Source: Molossus alvarezi (Eukaryota; Chordata; Mammalia; Chiroptera; Molossidae). From it: DNA of 64,000 bases. Both the position numbers and the translations under genes were made by a program. Location: assembly GCA_037176705.1 (NCBI GenBank), contig CM073899.1, positions 7,626,001 through 7,690,000 on the forward strand, in the 5' to 3' direction. The notes below the pieces were generated by a model. That model saw only the letters and a program-made list of their open reading frames with translations. It was not told the origin of the DNA and searched no databases. Shown here piece after piece: positions 12,081-23,097 of the stretch. The stretch's first letter is position 1; every line of letters starts with the position of its first letter.

Positions 12081-12538
12081 ACATCTCTACTTGTAACTTT
12101 TTGAATTTTGCATACTACGAAACACAGACAAGATCACTTTAAACTGAATGTTTAAGACAAATAAATAAAGCCTCTTAACAAAATGCCAGATTTGGGAAAA
12201 ACAAGACATGCATAAATTCAAAAACATGTTAGATCAGTAATATAAAAACTACCCAGTTAAGAGTTTACTGTAATTATATAACCCAATATATATAATAATT
12301 TTTAATATTCTTGTCATTCAAAGGACTTCAGAGAAATAAACCATTCAACAATAAAATATTCAATTATGTTATTAGAAAGGGATTTCCTAAGATCATGATG
12401 CAGGAACAATTATTTAAAAATAAATTTTTTTATCTTTTTAATCCACAAGAAAAATAATACTGTATATAATCTTTCTGTGAAATTCTTGAAAAAGTCTTTA
12501 GAGTTGTACATAAGCAGGAAAATAGTATTATCACTTAC

Positions 12539-12772
12539 CTGTCAAGTAAAATAATTAGAGTCTTTTAGTTTCTCTAACGTAGGATTTTCAGTAGTTCTGG
12601 AACCTCCTCTCACAAAGCCATATCCAAATACAGTTGCAATTCTCTCACGAACATTGTTTATTTCAAAAAGTATGGGCCTTGGAGCATCTCGACCCCTACT
12701 GCAGAGCCCATGATTTCTCAGAGCCTCTAAGAACTTTGACTTCACTCTTCTGTTTGCATTTCTCCCAGCCCC
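12539..12772 (-). CDS. Candidate host exon, gene not recognised
   Basis: On the minus strand this segment starts right after TTTTCTATAG (splice-acceptor-like, with a weak pyrimidine tract) and ends in CAG before GTAAGT, a consensus donor. Its length is 234 nt, exactly 78 codons. One frame, entered at phase 0, is open for 76 codons and has mixed, globular-protein-like composition, including 'FLEALRNHGLC' and 'RERIATVFGYGFVRGG'. An in-frame TAG sits at the acceptor and a TGA one codon before the donor. The TGA could end the protein, or could have arisen from CGA by CpG decay. There is no start ATG in this frame, so it would be an internal or terminal exon. The CpG island at 13770-15060 lies upstream on the same strand and would suit a promoter. 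I do not recognise the family. It could also be a chance open frame or a non-coding exon. Confidence 0.4.
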
Positions 12773-13335
12773 CTATAGAAAATTATTTTTGAAGTTGCTG
12801 CTAAGTTTAATCTGTAGAACAAGAGTACTCCTCAGAGCCCAGTATAGTAGTTGTAGCAGGTGGATACGAAGAGTTATTTTTCCTCTATTAAGGAAGGGGA
12901 GTGGGGACGAGGGGGCATTAGGAGGCACCGTCTTCTAGATGCAGGGAGCAGGAATCCCAGCTGCCGGTGGAGGCAAGGACAGCAGCAGGGGCAGCGGCAG
13001 CGCAGTTCTGTCCCTGTGGCTGCAGCCCAGTCTGGAGACGCTGTCCATCCCCTCTGGTACTGAAGTGTGGGGACTGGAACTCCACCTCCAGCCGGTCCCC
13101 ACGCTCCCTCCTCCACTAGCGAGTGCAAAGGGCTTCCTTGTCTTCCAGTCTCACCTCTCCTCTGGCGCCTTGTATTTTGGTAGGGGTCGATTGCTTCTCA
13201 GACTTATCTGGTGGCAACGTTTCCGGATATTATTTTATGCTGCAAGTAGGAATCCGTGGAAAATCCGATTTAAGCCTCTCCTGACTTTTCAGTGGCACTG
13301 GACGAGTTTCCCAATAATACAAATGAAAGGAAACG

Positions 13336-13471
13336 CACGCACACGCGCAGGAGAGACGGGGAGAGGGCGAGAGAGGGAGAGGGAGGGAGACAGAGGGAGG
13401 GAGGGGAGAAGGAAGGAGGGGGGGAGGGAGAGGGGGACAGAGGGAGGGGAAGAGAGAGAGAGAGAGAGAGA
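13336..13471. repeat. Purine (GA/GGGA)n tract
   Basis: About 135 bases of nearly pure purine on the plus strand, mixing GAGAGG, GGGAGG and GAGA units. It lies between the candidate exon and the CpG island. The plus-strand frame through it (12939-13475) owes its length to the repeat. Confidence 0.9.
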
Positions 13472-13769
13472 ATGAATACAGATTATGTACCGTAGAAAAG
13501 CCAGAGCTGCTTTGGGTCTCTCATTACAGAAAATGGAAAGGGGCTATTTTGGAAGATTCTGCAACCTTGACTACCATTTAGGTGGACCACATATGAATTC
13601 CGTGAAACCCCATTTGAAATTCCTAGATTAGACACAGTAAAGAGGTCGTGGATTCTTCTTTGACCCTCCAAGCAGAAACGACAGGTTATTGTAAAATAAG
13701 AAGAAAAAGAAAACGAACGAAAGAAAAGGCATCTCGGCTTTGCTACCTTTTAAAACGCTGCGGAATTGG

Positions 13770-15060
13770 TTCCGAATCTTGCAGAGCAGCTAAGAGGATC
13801 CAGCTGGGCGCCGTTCGTATGCGTGTCGGCGGTCGGGAGCCTGGAGAAACAGCTGGGCGAGCAGGGAGCCTCGGGAGGCTGCATTCCCAGGGAGCGCTCC
13901 GAGCCGCCCACAGCCCAGGCTCCTGCAGGAAAGGGGGGGGGGGCTCTTCTTGCACAAAGGATCAAATAAGGAATGCATCAAGTCATCCCCGCCCTTTTAA
14001 AGCCAGAATAACTCCCAACGCAGTGGGCTCTTTGCCTGGGGTTCAGCCCATTTTCCGGTTTCCTCTCCCACGCCGCCCCCTGGACTCCCTGGTCCCGAGT
14101 CTGCGCTCTCCCGGGTCGTGTTAGCTTGCCGCTCCGCTCGTGCGGAGCCCCACTTCTGCCGTCTCGTTGCACCTGCTTTTAAGCAAGGAGCCTAAGGAAG
14201 GGGTTGTGTGGTGGTCCCGAGGCAGTCACGGAGGGCTCCGGCACCCACACTCGGTAACGGGTGCAGGCGCCAGTAGGGTGAGATTACAGAATAGAGATAG
14301 ATGCGCAGCGCTGAAACTGATGGAAAACTGATCAAAACCACGTCCACGAGGACGACGTGTAGTGAACAGGGGAAATGTAGTGGCGGGGGGCGAGGGGGAA
14401 GTAACACAGTCGCCCCCTCACCCACTGAAGCTGTCCGTGTGCACTTCGGCGCGGGAGATGCTGGTACACTCGCGAGGGGGTTCGGAAAGGGCCAGGGGCA
14501 GAGAGAAACACCAATTCGTCCAGGGCGGCAGGAGAGCGGCGGGCGGCAGCCTGGCCTCCCTTCCCGGCGAATTGCTCAGATTTCTCTTGCCCGGATCTGA
14601 CCGCAGGGGCCGGCGGCAGAGGGAGGGTTTTTCTCCCGAGCTCGCGCCCGCGCGCGCGGACCCAGCCCTGGGGGCGAGCTGCGCCCCACCCCGCGGCCGG
14701 GAAGGACGGCGCCCCCCCAGCTGGGCGCGCGGGGCGGGGGCGAGGCGAGCTGGGCTGGGCGCGCGGGGCGGGGGCGGCCCCCGCACTGCCAGGCGACGGG
14801 CACTGAACCCGGATCCCTTGGGAATGAAAATCAAACAGGCAGGTATTGACTCACACGAAAAGTCCGTCTTTTCGTTAGACTGAGCCATTTCGCTGTCGCA
14901 CCGGCGCCTTCACGTGGCCCGGCGGCCCGCGGCCACACTGCCCGCTTCCTGGCCTGGCTGGAGGCCGCCGGGCACCATCCTGGACTCGCTGGAGCAGCGG
15001 GCGCCGTGTGGACGCCCTGCGGAGCTGCACACGCGGGGCTCGCCTTGGGAGGACGCCCCT
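13770..15060. promoter_or_regulatory. CpG island, probable promoter
   Basis: GC content and CpG frequency rise sharply compared with all flanking DNA. GC boxes (GGGGCGGGGGC) lie at about 14731 and 14765. Many overlapping frames on both strands are open simply because stop codons are rare in GC-rich DNA. The largest are plus 14362-14883 (173 codons) and minus 14418-14888 (156 codons). The minus frame begins with a good Kozak context (gaaATGG), but its body is low-complexity Pro/Arg/Ala, so I do not call either as a protein. No TATA box was seen, which is usual for CpG-island promoters. Transcription direction is not shown by the sequence; the candidate minus-strand exon at 12539-12772 favours minus. 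Confidence 0.7.
14720..14776. repeat. 34-bp-spaced duplicate of a GC-box module
   Basis: GCTGGGCGCGCGGGGCGGGGGCG occurs at 14720-14742 and again at 14754-14776, a 23-bp unit at a 34-bp period. Each copy contains one SP/KLF-type GC box. Confidence 0.9.
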
Positions 15061-15419
15061 GTCAACTTTCTCTGGCAGGCCTCTAGAACAGGCACCCTCA
15101 GGAGGTGTAGCAAGTCTCTCAAGCCCTGTCTGATGAAGCCATCTGACCTCACTGGGGTATGCAAACCCAGTATTTGTCATCTGGGGCTAATTTAGAAGGG
15201 CTGTGTGTTGCTTTAAGGCCCCCTTGACAAGAGGGTTGCTCAGGAGTGAGGCAAATGAAGTTCCCCCTTTCTCTTAGACAACTGGGGACAGACACGTGCT
15301 CCTTGTAGCTGCATAAACAAGTACTTGTCATCATTACCAGTAAGTTTCAGAAAGTGCAGGATTTCTGTTGGAGGACAAAGCAAGCCTCCTGGTTTCAGGG
15401 CCACCATGTGGCACCCTCC

Positions 15420-15790
15420 CAGCAGTAAAGAGGTTTTCTCCGCAGATTTAATTCTATGCTTACTCCAGTTGACTGAATTTATTGTTTAAATTATTTTCTC
15501 CCAGCATGTAGAAGCAAGGATCATCGCAGAAATGTAACACACCAAATAAAAGAAGCGCATTTAAATGAGGCATAGAGGACCAGGATGTTGCTAATTAAAC
15601 GCACATGCTCTTGATCATTCAGACCTGGAGGAACTCACCCTCTCTTCCTCAGAGCTGATTGACATTAATGGTCTTTCTCTAGTAATAGGAAAAACAGCTG
15701 ATTAATTGGAGCTGTCAGTCCTAGTAAAATTAGGCTAGCTTGATGTCTTTTTTTTTTTAAAGAAGAAGAAGCAAAATCCACTCATTTTCC
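15420..15790. promoter_or_regulatory. Candidate enhancer (homeodomain-site rich)
   Basis: Repeat-free DNA just outside the CpG island. It contains several TAAT-type motifs: GACTGAATTTATTG, CTAATTAAAC (15591-15600), GACATTAATGG and GCTGATTAATTGG (15698-15710). Such clustering is usual in conserved developmental enhancers. This is inference from composition only, as conservation cannot be tested here. Confidence 0.35.
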
Positions 15791-16191
15791 TCGTTAAGTT
15801 GTGTAACCAGTTATGAAAATTAAATGCAGCTTAACAACTGAAGCTACAAAAGAGTATAAATGAAGTACCTCAAAACTAGGGAACAGATAAACGGAGATGA
15901 ATTAAAGAAATATCTGAAGAAATTTCACCCTTGGAGCAGAGTTTTTAAAGTTCATTTTAAATGTAAATTTTTATTCTTATTTTAATTTGCCACTGTTTTA
16001 ACAATGTAAACATAGTAAAATGTGAATGCAGAACATCAAAATTCAACACATGAAGCATTACATTCACAAGAAAATTTAGCATCCTGGAATGGCTACTGAA
16101 TCCTAACACAGGTCATTCAATCTCTCTGTTTACAAAACTAGGACACCATCCCCTCCTAGTCCACTTTTCACAGTATAGAAATTTTAATCTT

Positions 16192-16382
16192 TTTTCTTTA
16201 TTGCTTTTTAGACAGAGACAGACAGAAACATCAACCTGAGAGAACATCGACTGGCCGCCTCCTGCACGCCCCCACCAGAGATCAGGCCCACCACCTGGGC
16301 CTGTGCCCTGAGGGACAATGGAACAGACCACCTCGTGGGGCAGGGTCGACTCTCAACCACTGAGCCACACCAGCTAAGCCAC
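16192..16382 (-). mobile_element. Ves SINE
   Basis: A reverse Ves copy, moderately diverged. It runs from 'attgctttttagacagagac' on the left to 'gagccacaccagctaagcc' on the right. Confidence 0.9.
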
Positions 16383-16483
16383 AGTGCAGGAATTTTAGAA
16401 AACAATAGTTGGTGAAACATTTTGAACACATTTTAAATCCTTTGGAGGAGAGAATTTGAAATGCAAAGTAAAACCTCCTGCAA

Positions 16484-18940
16484 CGACTTCCGGTCAAGAT
16501 GGCAGGTAGGTAATTGCGGTATCACATCCTCCCACAACTACATCAAAGTTACAACTAAACTACAGAACAACCATCATTCAAAACTGCCTGAAATCAAGCT
16601 GAATGGAAGTCCTATAACTACGGAGTTAAAGCAGCAGCCACATGGAGACTGGTCCCACACCCACAGGTGGTGGATAAAAATCAGGAGGACACCTTGGCTG
16701 GGAAGGTCCTTCCTGAGGACTGAGGGGTCCCCGTCCCACACAAGATGCCCCACTCAGGGTTCCAGTGCCAGGAAGAGAAGTCCTCATATCTTCTGGCTGG
16801 AAAAACCAGCAGGAACTGAGGCTCAGGGAGGCTGAGGCAGCTGGAGACCCAGGCAGCTACTTAAAGGGCCCGCGCATGGACTTATCGGACTCTCTCCCTC
16901 TAAGCTTGGAGGGGAGGCAGCTCGAGGGGCACCAGAGTCATACAGGGAAGAACTGAGCTGTTTGGCACTGGAGCAACGGCTGGAGAAGGGGCTTCCTCCG
17001 GACAAACGTGCTGTTAGAGGACTTTGTTCCTTTGGTGAGCCCTTCCCTGGGGCGGCAGACAGTCGCCATATCTGGGACTCCAGCAACCTGACTCACACTG
17101 GTAGCCTCACCCTGGTGATGCCCTGAGGCCCTGCCCCACTGAACTTTCAGGCCCACCCAAGCTGTTGCCAGTTGCTTAACCATAGGATTGGCCTGTCTTG
17201 GATCCTGCTTCAGGTTTTCCTAAATTCTTTCAAACAAGCAGCATCTGGTCTCAGATAGCCCCATACCTCTCATTAAGTAATACACTGAAACAAACACAGG
17301 GAGGCAGCCAAAATGAGGAGACAAAGAAACAGTTCCCAAATGAAAGAAAACAGAACAAAACCCCAGGAAAAGAACTAAGCAAAATGGGAATAAGCAACCT
17401 AACAGATGCTGAGTTCAAAATACTGCTTGTAAGGATGCTCAATGAACTTAGTGAGAACCTCAGTAAACTTAGTTAGGGCTCAAGAGCATAAAAAAGGACC
17501 AGTCAGAAATGAAGGTGGCACTAACTGAAATAAAGAATAATTTACACAGATTCAATAGTAGAGTAGATAAAGCCAAGAAGCAAACTACCCAATCAGAAGA
17601 GCAAAAAGAAAAAAGAATCTAATAAAATGAGGATAGTGTAAGGAGCCTCTGGGACAACTTCAAGCATGCCAACATTCGCATCTTGGGGGTTACAGAAGGA
17701 GAAGAGAGAGAACAAGAAATCAAAAACATATTTGAAACAATAATGGCAGAAAATTTTCTTAGCTTGGTGAAGGAAACAGATATACAATTCCAAGAAGACA
17801 GAGAGTCCCAAACTGTTGTAGACCTACGAGACAGATCACTCCAATTCTGAACTGGGTTCAAATTAAGAGAGCTTTATTAGCCGTGCGGTCACTGTCCAAT
17901 CCTATGCAGAGGAGAGAGCAGCCCCAAGCTCAGGAGGTGGGTTACTTATATAGTTGTCTTAGCCCCTGTTAAGGAATTTGGGTTAAGGGTATGCGAGCAA
18001 GCAAGCACGTACAGAAGCAGATATTTGCAGTTAGCTATTATGCCTGCGGGAGCAAGCAGATTCGGTGTACACAAAGCAATGGTTATCTATACAATGCAGT
18101 GGTTACCTATTAGCAACTAGTTCTTGCCATTCCCTTAAATTCCAGGGTGTAAGGTCAGGTGTTTGTCCTTTACAAAACAAGATGAAACCCAAGAGGCCCA
18201 CACCAAGACAAATCATCATCAAAATGCAAAAGGTTCAAGACAAAGAGAGAATCTTACAAGCGGCAATAGAAAAGCAGTTAGTTACCTACAAGGGAGTTCC
18301 CATAAGGCTGTCAGCTGATTTCTCAAAAGAAACTTTGCAGGCCATAAGGGAGTGGCAAGAAATATTCAGAGTGATGAAAAGCAAGAACCTACAACCAAGA
18401 TTACTCTATCTTGCAAAGCTGTGATTTAGAATTGATGACCATATAAAGAGTTTCTCAGACAAGAAAAAGTTAAAGAAGTTCATCACCACCAAACCATTAT
18501 TATATGAAATGATGAAGGGTCCTTTTGAAGGAAAAGATAAAATATATGGACAAACAATATGGCAATGAATACATATCTAGCGACAATTGAATCTACAAAC
18601 AAAATGAACAGGCAGAACAGAAACATTCTCATAAATACAGAGAACATTTTGTTGGTTGCAAGATGGTTGGGGGGAGTGGGTGAAAAAGGTGAAGGGATTA
18701 AGAAGTACAAATTGTTTGCTAGACTGATGAACCTCAAAGGGAAGGGGGTTGGGGAGTGGAAAGAAATAAACCAAAGAACTTATATGCATAACCAATGGAC
18801 ACAGACAATAGTGTGGGAAAAGGTGGGGGGTGGGGGGGTGGGAGGGAGGTGGCAGTGGGGAGGAGGGGGTCATGGGGTAAAAATGAGAAACATCTGTAAT
18901 ATATTCAACAATAAAGATTAAAAAAAGAGAAAAGAAAAAA
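16484..18940 (+). mobile_element. HAL1 (half-LINE) copy 1, dead ORF1, LTR-interrupted
   Basis: It begins with CTTCCGGTCAAGATGGCAGG and continues with the same 5'UTR as the HAL1 at 33430. An ORF1 with several stops follows (parts at 17198-17476 and 18180-18424), then a 3'UTR with 'gaacattttgttggttgcaa' and an A-rich tail. No ORF2 lies between ORF1 and the tail, which defines HAL1. The flanks 'aaaacctcctgcaa' (left) and 'aaaacctcaagcaa' (right) look like its duplication with two mismatches. A solo LTR at 17814-18174 splits ORF1. A segment of about 50 bp in the 5'UTR present in the 33430 copy is missing here. Confidence 0.85.
17814..18174 (-). mobile_element. Solo ERV LTR (family A), copy 1
   Basis: 361 bp reading TG...CA, flanked by the exact 4-bp duplication AAAC (17810-17813 and 18175-18178). 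On the minus strand it has a TATATAAG promoter box and, after the expected spacing, an AATAAAGC polyadenylation signal, so the LTR is in reverse orientation. The same family recurs at 48038-48400. No internal viral sequence is next to it, so recombination between two LTRs has removed it. Four-bp duplications are usual for class I (gamma-like) ERVs. Confidence 0.88.
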
Positions 18941-18944
18941 ACCT

Positions 18945-20314
18945 CAAGCAATATAATCTAGAGTCATGGTGTTGTATATAAAACTGCGGCTGGCCGTTTA
19001 ACCTACAGAAGACTCAACTATTTTGAGCTATCTTGACACCATATAGAAAGTGGTAATAAAATAATTTCTTCTAACCTCATTGAATTGTCATACACACAAA
19101 AAGTGTGCATAACAATTTGTATGATTCTGTAAAAATATGTAATATAATCTATAGATTATTCCTTGGTCATTATTTCTACACCTCGATTTCAAAACTGGAT
19201 AGGTAATTTGGGGCTTTCTTTTTTTATTAACACACTTTTCTAATTATTTCTGGGCATGTTTCCTGTTAGAGATAAGACTAGATGAATCCAATATCTATAT
19301 CTGAACCTTTTCAATAAATTTCTAGCATTATTTGAGCTGATTTTTATTGTGTTTAAGTACAACTAGGTATCATCTATTACCATTATTTCTTAATTGGAAA
19401 AAAGACCCTATTTTTAAATGTCTTTTTGTTAGTTTTCTAATGAACTATTGTTGGGTTACACATTGTTTTGTTGATGTTATGAAGGAACCCTCATTCAAAA
19501 CAGACCTTTACTTGGCCAAGATGTTCTAATTACCTGAGTCATCATCAAGTCCAGAGGACTTCACTTGTGTTTGCTTTTGCATTAATGAGCTCAACTAACT
19601 TCAGTTACCAGAAAAAGGTAGATGAGATTTCGGAACTCCACTTTCCTCAAAATAACTGAAGTGCAAAAATCTAGTTAGATTTGTTTGATTTTTCTTTTGG
19701 GGAGGTAACAAGTGAAACTTAGAAAATTAGGCAATGTTCATCACAATTGCCTATGAAAGAGATTTCATTTTAGACAATAGGTCCCTGAGCACTTTTTATT
19801 TTATTGTATTATTATTATTTTTTTAAGGACTCTAAGTTGATTATTACTTGCTTGGAAAACAGTGCTACTTTCTTGGTTAAGTTACTTAACTCTTTATGAG
19901 TGCAGATCTTCATATTAACATGGAAATAATGCAATCTGCTTAGTGGGGGGAATATACAGCACCTGGCTCAGGGACTTGTCCATAAAATACTCAACCTATG
20001 ACAGGCCTCCCTCTTTCTAGGACTCTCTCCATGCCTCTCTGGATGCAACAGTGCCTTGAAGAATTTTTCTTGTTCATTAACATCAAACTGGAAATGTTGC
20101 TTTATTCCAAACACATTGATGTGAATAGAATTTGTGTGTGTACAAGTATATAGAAATTCCACTACAGGATTTCAGGACTATGAAAATCCCTTAACAGGTC
20201 ACCAAGTTTTCCATGGTAACAAGTTGCTAACCACTGACAAAAATAAAATTACCCTTAAAGTATACACTGCCAATTTAGTTTACTTACTACATTAAATATT
20301 TTAAACTGTCTAGC
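18945..20314. other. Unassigned AT-rich DNA
   Basis: No gene or repeat family recognised in about 1.4 kb. Short frames such as 19347-19529 (+) and 19968-20162 (-) have no supporting signal. Confidence 0.45.
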
Positions 20315-20380
20315 AATATACACCCATTTATTTGTTTGTTTGTTTGTTTGTTTATTTATTTATTTTTTTTGTTACAGATA

Positions 20381-20794
20381 TGTTAGCTCTAACTTCCATA
20401 TTACTGCCCCAAGCCTCTTAAATCTTTTACTTTCATATTGATGCCCTAAGCCTCTTATCATTTAACCTTGCCCTCAGCCTCTCATTCCAGGAAAGCAAAA
20501 CCCATCACTCCAGTGGAATGGAATGATGGAACTACCCTAACCCACCCAAAACTGCAAACAGGTTTCAGGAGACCCCAGCCCCAACCAATCAAGAACTCGG
20601 GAGGCCCCAGCCCCAACCAATCAAGGATGACCACGACTCCTCAGCTCAACGACGACCACCCACCCCAGCCCTAAATTTAAAAATCCTTAGTCTGGACGAG
20701 CCACTTGCTATTTTCTCCTTAGAGGTGGCTCGGCAGGTCTTTCCCTCAATAAACCTGCCCTCCTCTGCTTACTCAGCACCGCCTCATTCTTACA
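20381..20794 (+). mobile_element. Solo ERV LTR (family B)
   Basis: 414 bp, TGTTAG...CTTACA, inserted in the L1 3'UTR. The flanks are agata (left) and agatg (right), close to a 5-bp duplication. It has two 'CCCAACCAATCAA' CCAAT-type boxes, a TAAATTTAAAAAT TATA-like stretch and CAATAAACC as polyadenylation signal, all in plus orientation. Not the same family as the LTR at 17814. Confidence 0.82.
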
Positions 20795-21154
20795 AGATGT
20801 TTCTCCTTTCCTCCCATTGACACCCTCCTCCCCACCCCTCCCTCCCTGTCCCCAGCTTTCTTGTCCATGTCCATTGGTTATGCACACATGCATATAAGTT
20901 CTGTGGTTTATCTCTCCCCCCAGCCCCTTTTCTGCAGGTTGTCAGTCTATACCCTACTTCCATATCTCTGGGACTACCCCTTTCCTCAGAATGTTATGTT
21001 CATTATATTCCACAAATAAGTGAGATCATGTGGTACTTGTCTTTCTCTGCTTGGCTTGTTTCGCTTAGGATAATACTTTCCAGGTCCCTCCATGTCGTCT
21101 CAAAGGATGAGAGATCTTTCTTTCTTACAGTTGCGTAGTACTCCACTGTGTATA

Positions 21155-21630
21155 AGTGACCTGGGCCCTGAGGCTAAGGAGACTAGATTCTATTCGTATG
21201 TAGGCCTCTTGGCTAAGGCAACTAAATGACTCCATTTTTATCATCAATGGACCTTCCTCAATATTTTTCTAATAATAGGTTAATTACCCCAAGATGTAAA
21301 GAAATTTTGCCTAAGGTTATAGTTTCCCCACATGCAGTTTCTGAGTATCAGTATATGCAGGTACTTGTGAGGTCCGTGAATAATGCTAATTTTGACTTCT
21401 GTAATCACTTCACACACACTATTGTACCAGTCCCCTGGGTGGAGGGAGGCAAAAAGGGGATGGGGATTCTGTCTTTAAAATTGGATGACCAAGAAGAATC
21501 AGATGCTGAGGATCTGGGGAAGCTGTACCCCCCCCCTTCCCCCCCTTCCCCCCAGTCCACCAATGTAATGAAGTTGCTCCTTTACATTTCGGCTGTGCGG
21601 CTCTGGTTATCTTGCTGACACGTTGCAACA
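21155..21630 (+). mobile_element. LTR-like insertion (family C), edges approximate
   Basis: About 475 bp break the L1 between 'actccactgtgtata' and 'tatgtttcacagcttta'. The uninterrupted L1 near 40490 reads straight across, so this is an insertion, with TATA/TATG as a likely 4-bp duplication. It ends in CAACA, but the left end reads AGTGACC rather than TG. 'caaatgactccattttt'-like text and AATGAAG near the end are typical of LTRs. A C-rich run lies at 21527-21554. Confidence 0.65.
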
Positions 21631-22081
21631 TATGTTTCACAGCTTTATCCATTCGTCTACTGATGGACACTTGGGCTGTTTCCAGATCTTAGCTATTGTA
21701 AATAGTGCTGCTATAAACATGGGGGTACATATATTCTTTCTGATTGGTGTTTTAGATTTCTTACAGTATATTCCTAGAAGTGGGATCACTGGGTCAAATG
21801 GCAGTTCAATTTTTAATTTTTTGAGGTAACACCATATTGTTTTCCATAGTGGCTGCACCAGTCTGCATTCCCACCAGCAGTGTACTAGAGTCCCCTTTTC
21901 TCCACACCCTCGCCAACACTTGTTTGATGATTTGTTGATGGCAGCCATTCTGACAGGTGTGAAGTGATACCTCATTGTTGTTTTAATTTGCATCTCTGTG
22001 ATGATTAGTGATGTTGAGCATTTCTTCATATGTCTCTTGGCCATTTGTATGTCCTGTTTGGAGAGGTGTTAATATACACCC

Positions 22082-23090
22082 TTTCTAATAAGCATACATA
22101 TATGCTTCAGTAGCTATCATATTTTAATGTGTCTTTGTGTGCACATGCATGTGTATGTGCCTGTGTGCATATATATATATATGTAAATACAAAAAAAAAT
22201 ATTACACTAATACCTAAAGTTGGTGATCAATTATTTACAGAAAAATTTCTTAGAAATATTATCTTAAGTGGTCCCACTTATTTATTTTTCTCACCTCTTA
22301 CCACACCATTTACTTTTTTAGACCCATGTAATTAGACTTCTCTCTCAAAGTCACCAATAAATTCTCTGTTCCCAAATCCATTGGTCATTATTCTATCCTC
22401 ACTACACTTTACTGTTTTTTTTCTGACTCGAGAACAGCCTTTGACCTTTTTGGTGACTGCTGGCTTCTTGAAACACTCTTGCCTTGGTTGTTGTGATGTT
22501 ATTCACACAAATGGCTTTTTCTTACCTCTGTCTTCCCTGCTGATTATGTATCAGCTCAAACCCCTTAAGGTTGGAATTCCACAGGTTTCAGTTTCTGGCC
22601 TTCTACTTCGTCTGCATTACCTGCTGAAGTGATCTTATCTAAACCCAAATCCCATTGCTTTGAATATCATTTATGTAACACTGACATTTTAATGTGGAAA
22701 GGACTCCCAACCTGTCCATTGAGCTCAAAATATATAGAGATGCCCTGTGACAGGCAACTCTCACAGACACCCTGAGTCAGAGGGAGCGGGCTGTCCCCAA
22801 CCTCAACCCTTGTCTTCTCATATAAGTGAATTTGTAGGAGAGACCTTGATTGTGTTGTGAAGTGTATTTATTAAAACATTAAAGCAAGTAACTTATTTAA
22901 AAAGTAAAGCATGCACATTTATTAGTGAAGCAAAGCGAGCAAACCACTCTCATCTAACCTGAGAAGTGACTGGGGTGGATGGTTTCTGCCTTATATACCC
23001 TCCTGTCTATGAGGGGTTTTTTTTGTTGTTGTTGTTTTCTTCAATTCCTCTGCTAGATGTCCTAATACAGATTAACTCTGAAAGTCTCTC
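22082..23090. other. Unassigned DNA
   Basis: No gene recognised. It contains a short (TA)n/(TG)n stretch near 22125-22185 and AT-rich DNA. Confidence 0.4.
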
Positions 23091-23097
23091 CTTCTCT

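Larger units (their letters stand above)
8815..12530. other. Repeat-poor region, candidate conserved non-coding DNA
   Basis: About 3.7 kb with almost no recognisable repeat apart from a MIR relic near 9480-9570. The block at 10480-10640 contains a FOX-type TGTAAACA (10520-10527) and an ATTAATTGA homeodomain-type site. The frames at 11357-11907 (up to 90 codons, both partly overlapping) show no recognised domain and are not called as genes. Confidence 0.45.
20326..22070 (-). mobile_element. 5'-truncated L1 with two LTR insertions
   Basis: Reverse L1: poly-T at the left, 3'UTR, then the ORF2 C-terminus. The minus-strand frame at 21637-22044 carries the L1 C-terminal cysteine region ([18 protein letters not shown]) and '[12 protein letters not shown]'. 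The flanks aatatacaccc at 20315-20325 and 22071-22081 are its duplication. LTRs at 20381-20794 and about 21155-21630 interrupt it, so only about 0.85 kb is L1. Confidence 0.9.

Noticed and set aside
12939..13495. 178-codon plus-strand frame
   Set aside because: More than a third of it is the (GA)n tract. The rest has no recognisable domain and overlaps other open frames.
14362..14888. Long overlapping open frames on both strands in the CpG island (173 and 156 codons)
   Set aside because: They are open in several frames because stops are rare in GC-rich DNA. The proteins are low-complexity Arg/Pro/Ala/Gly and lack domains.
16765..16956. Conserved 63-codon frame in the HAL1 5'UTR, also at 33742-33933
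   Set aside because: Both copies keep the frame (for example 'LSDSLPLSLEGRQ'), but they are close relatives and GC-rich, so an open frame is expected by descent. Not enough to call a HAL1 ORF0, though comparing many copies would be cheap.
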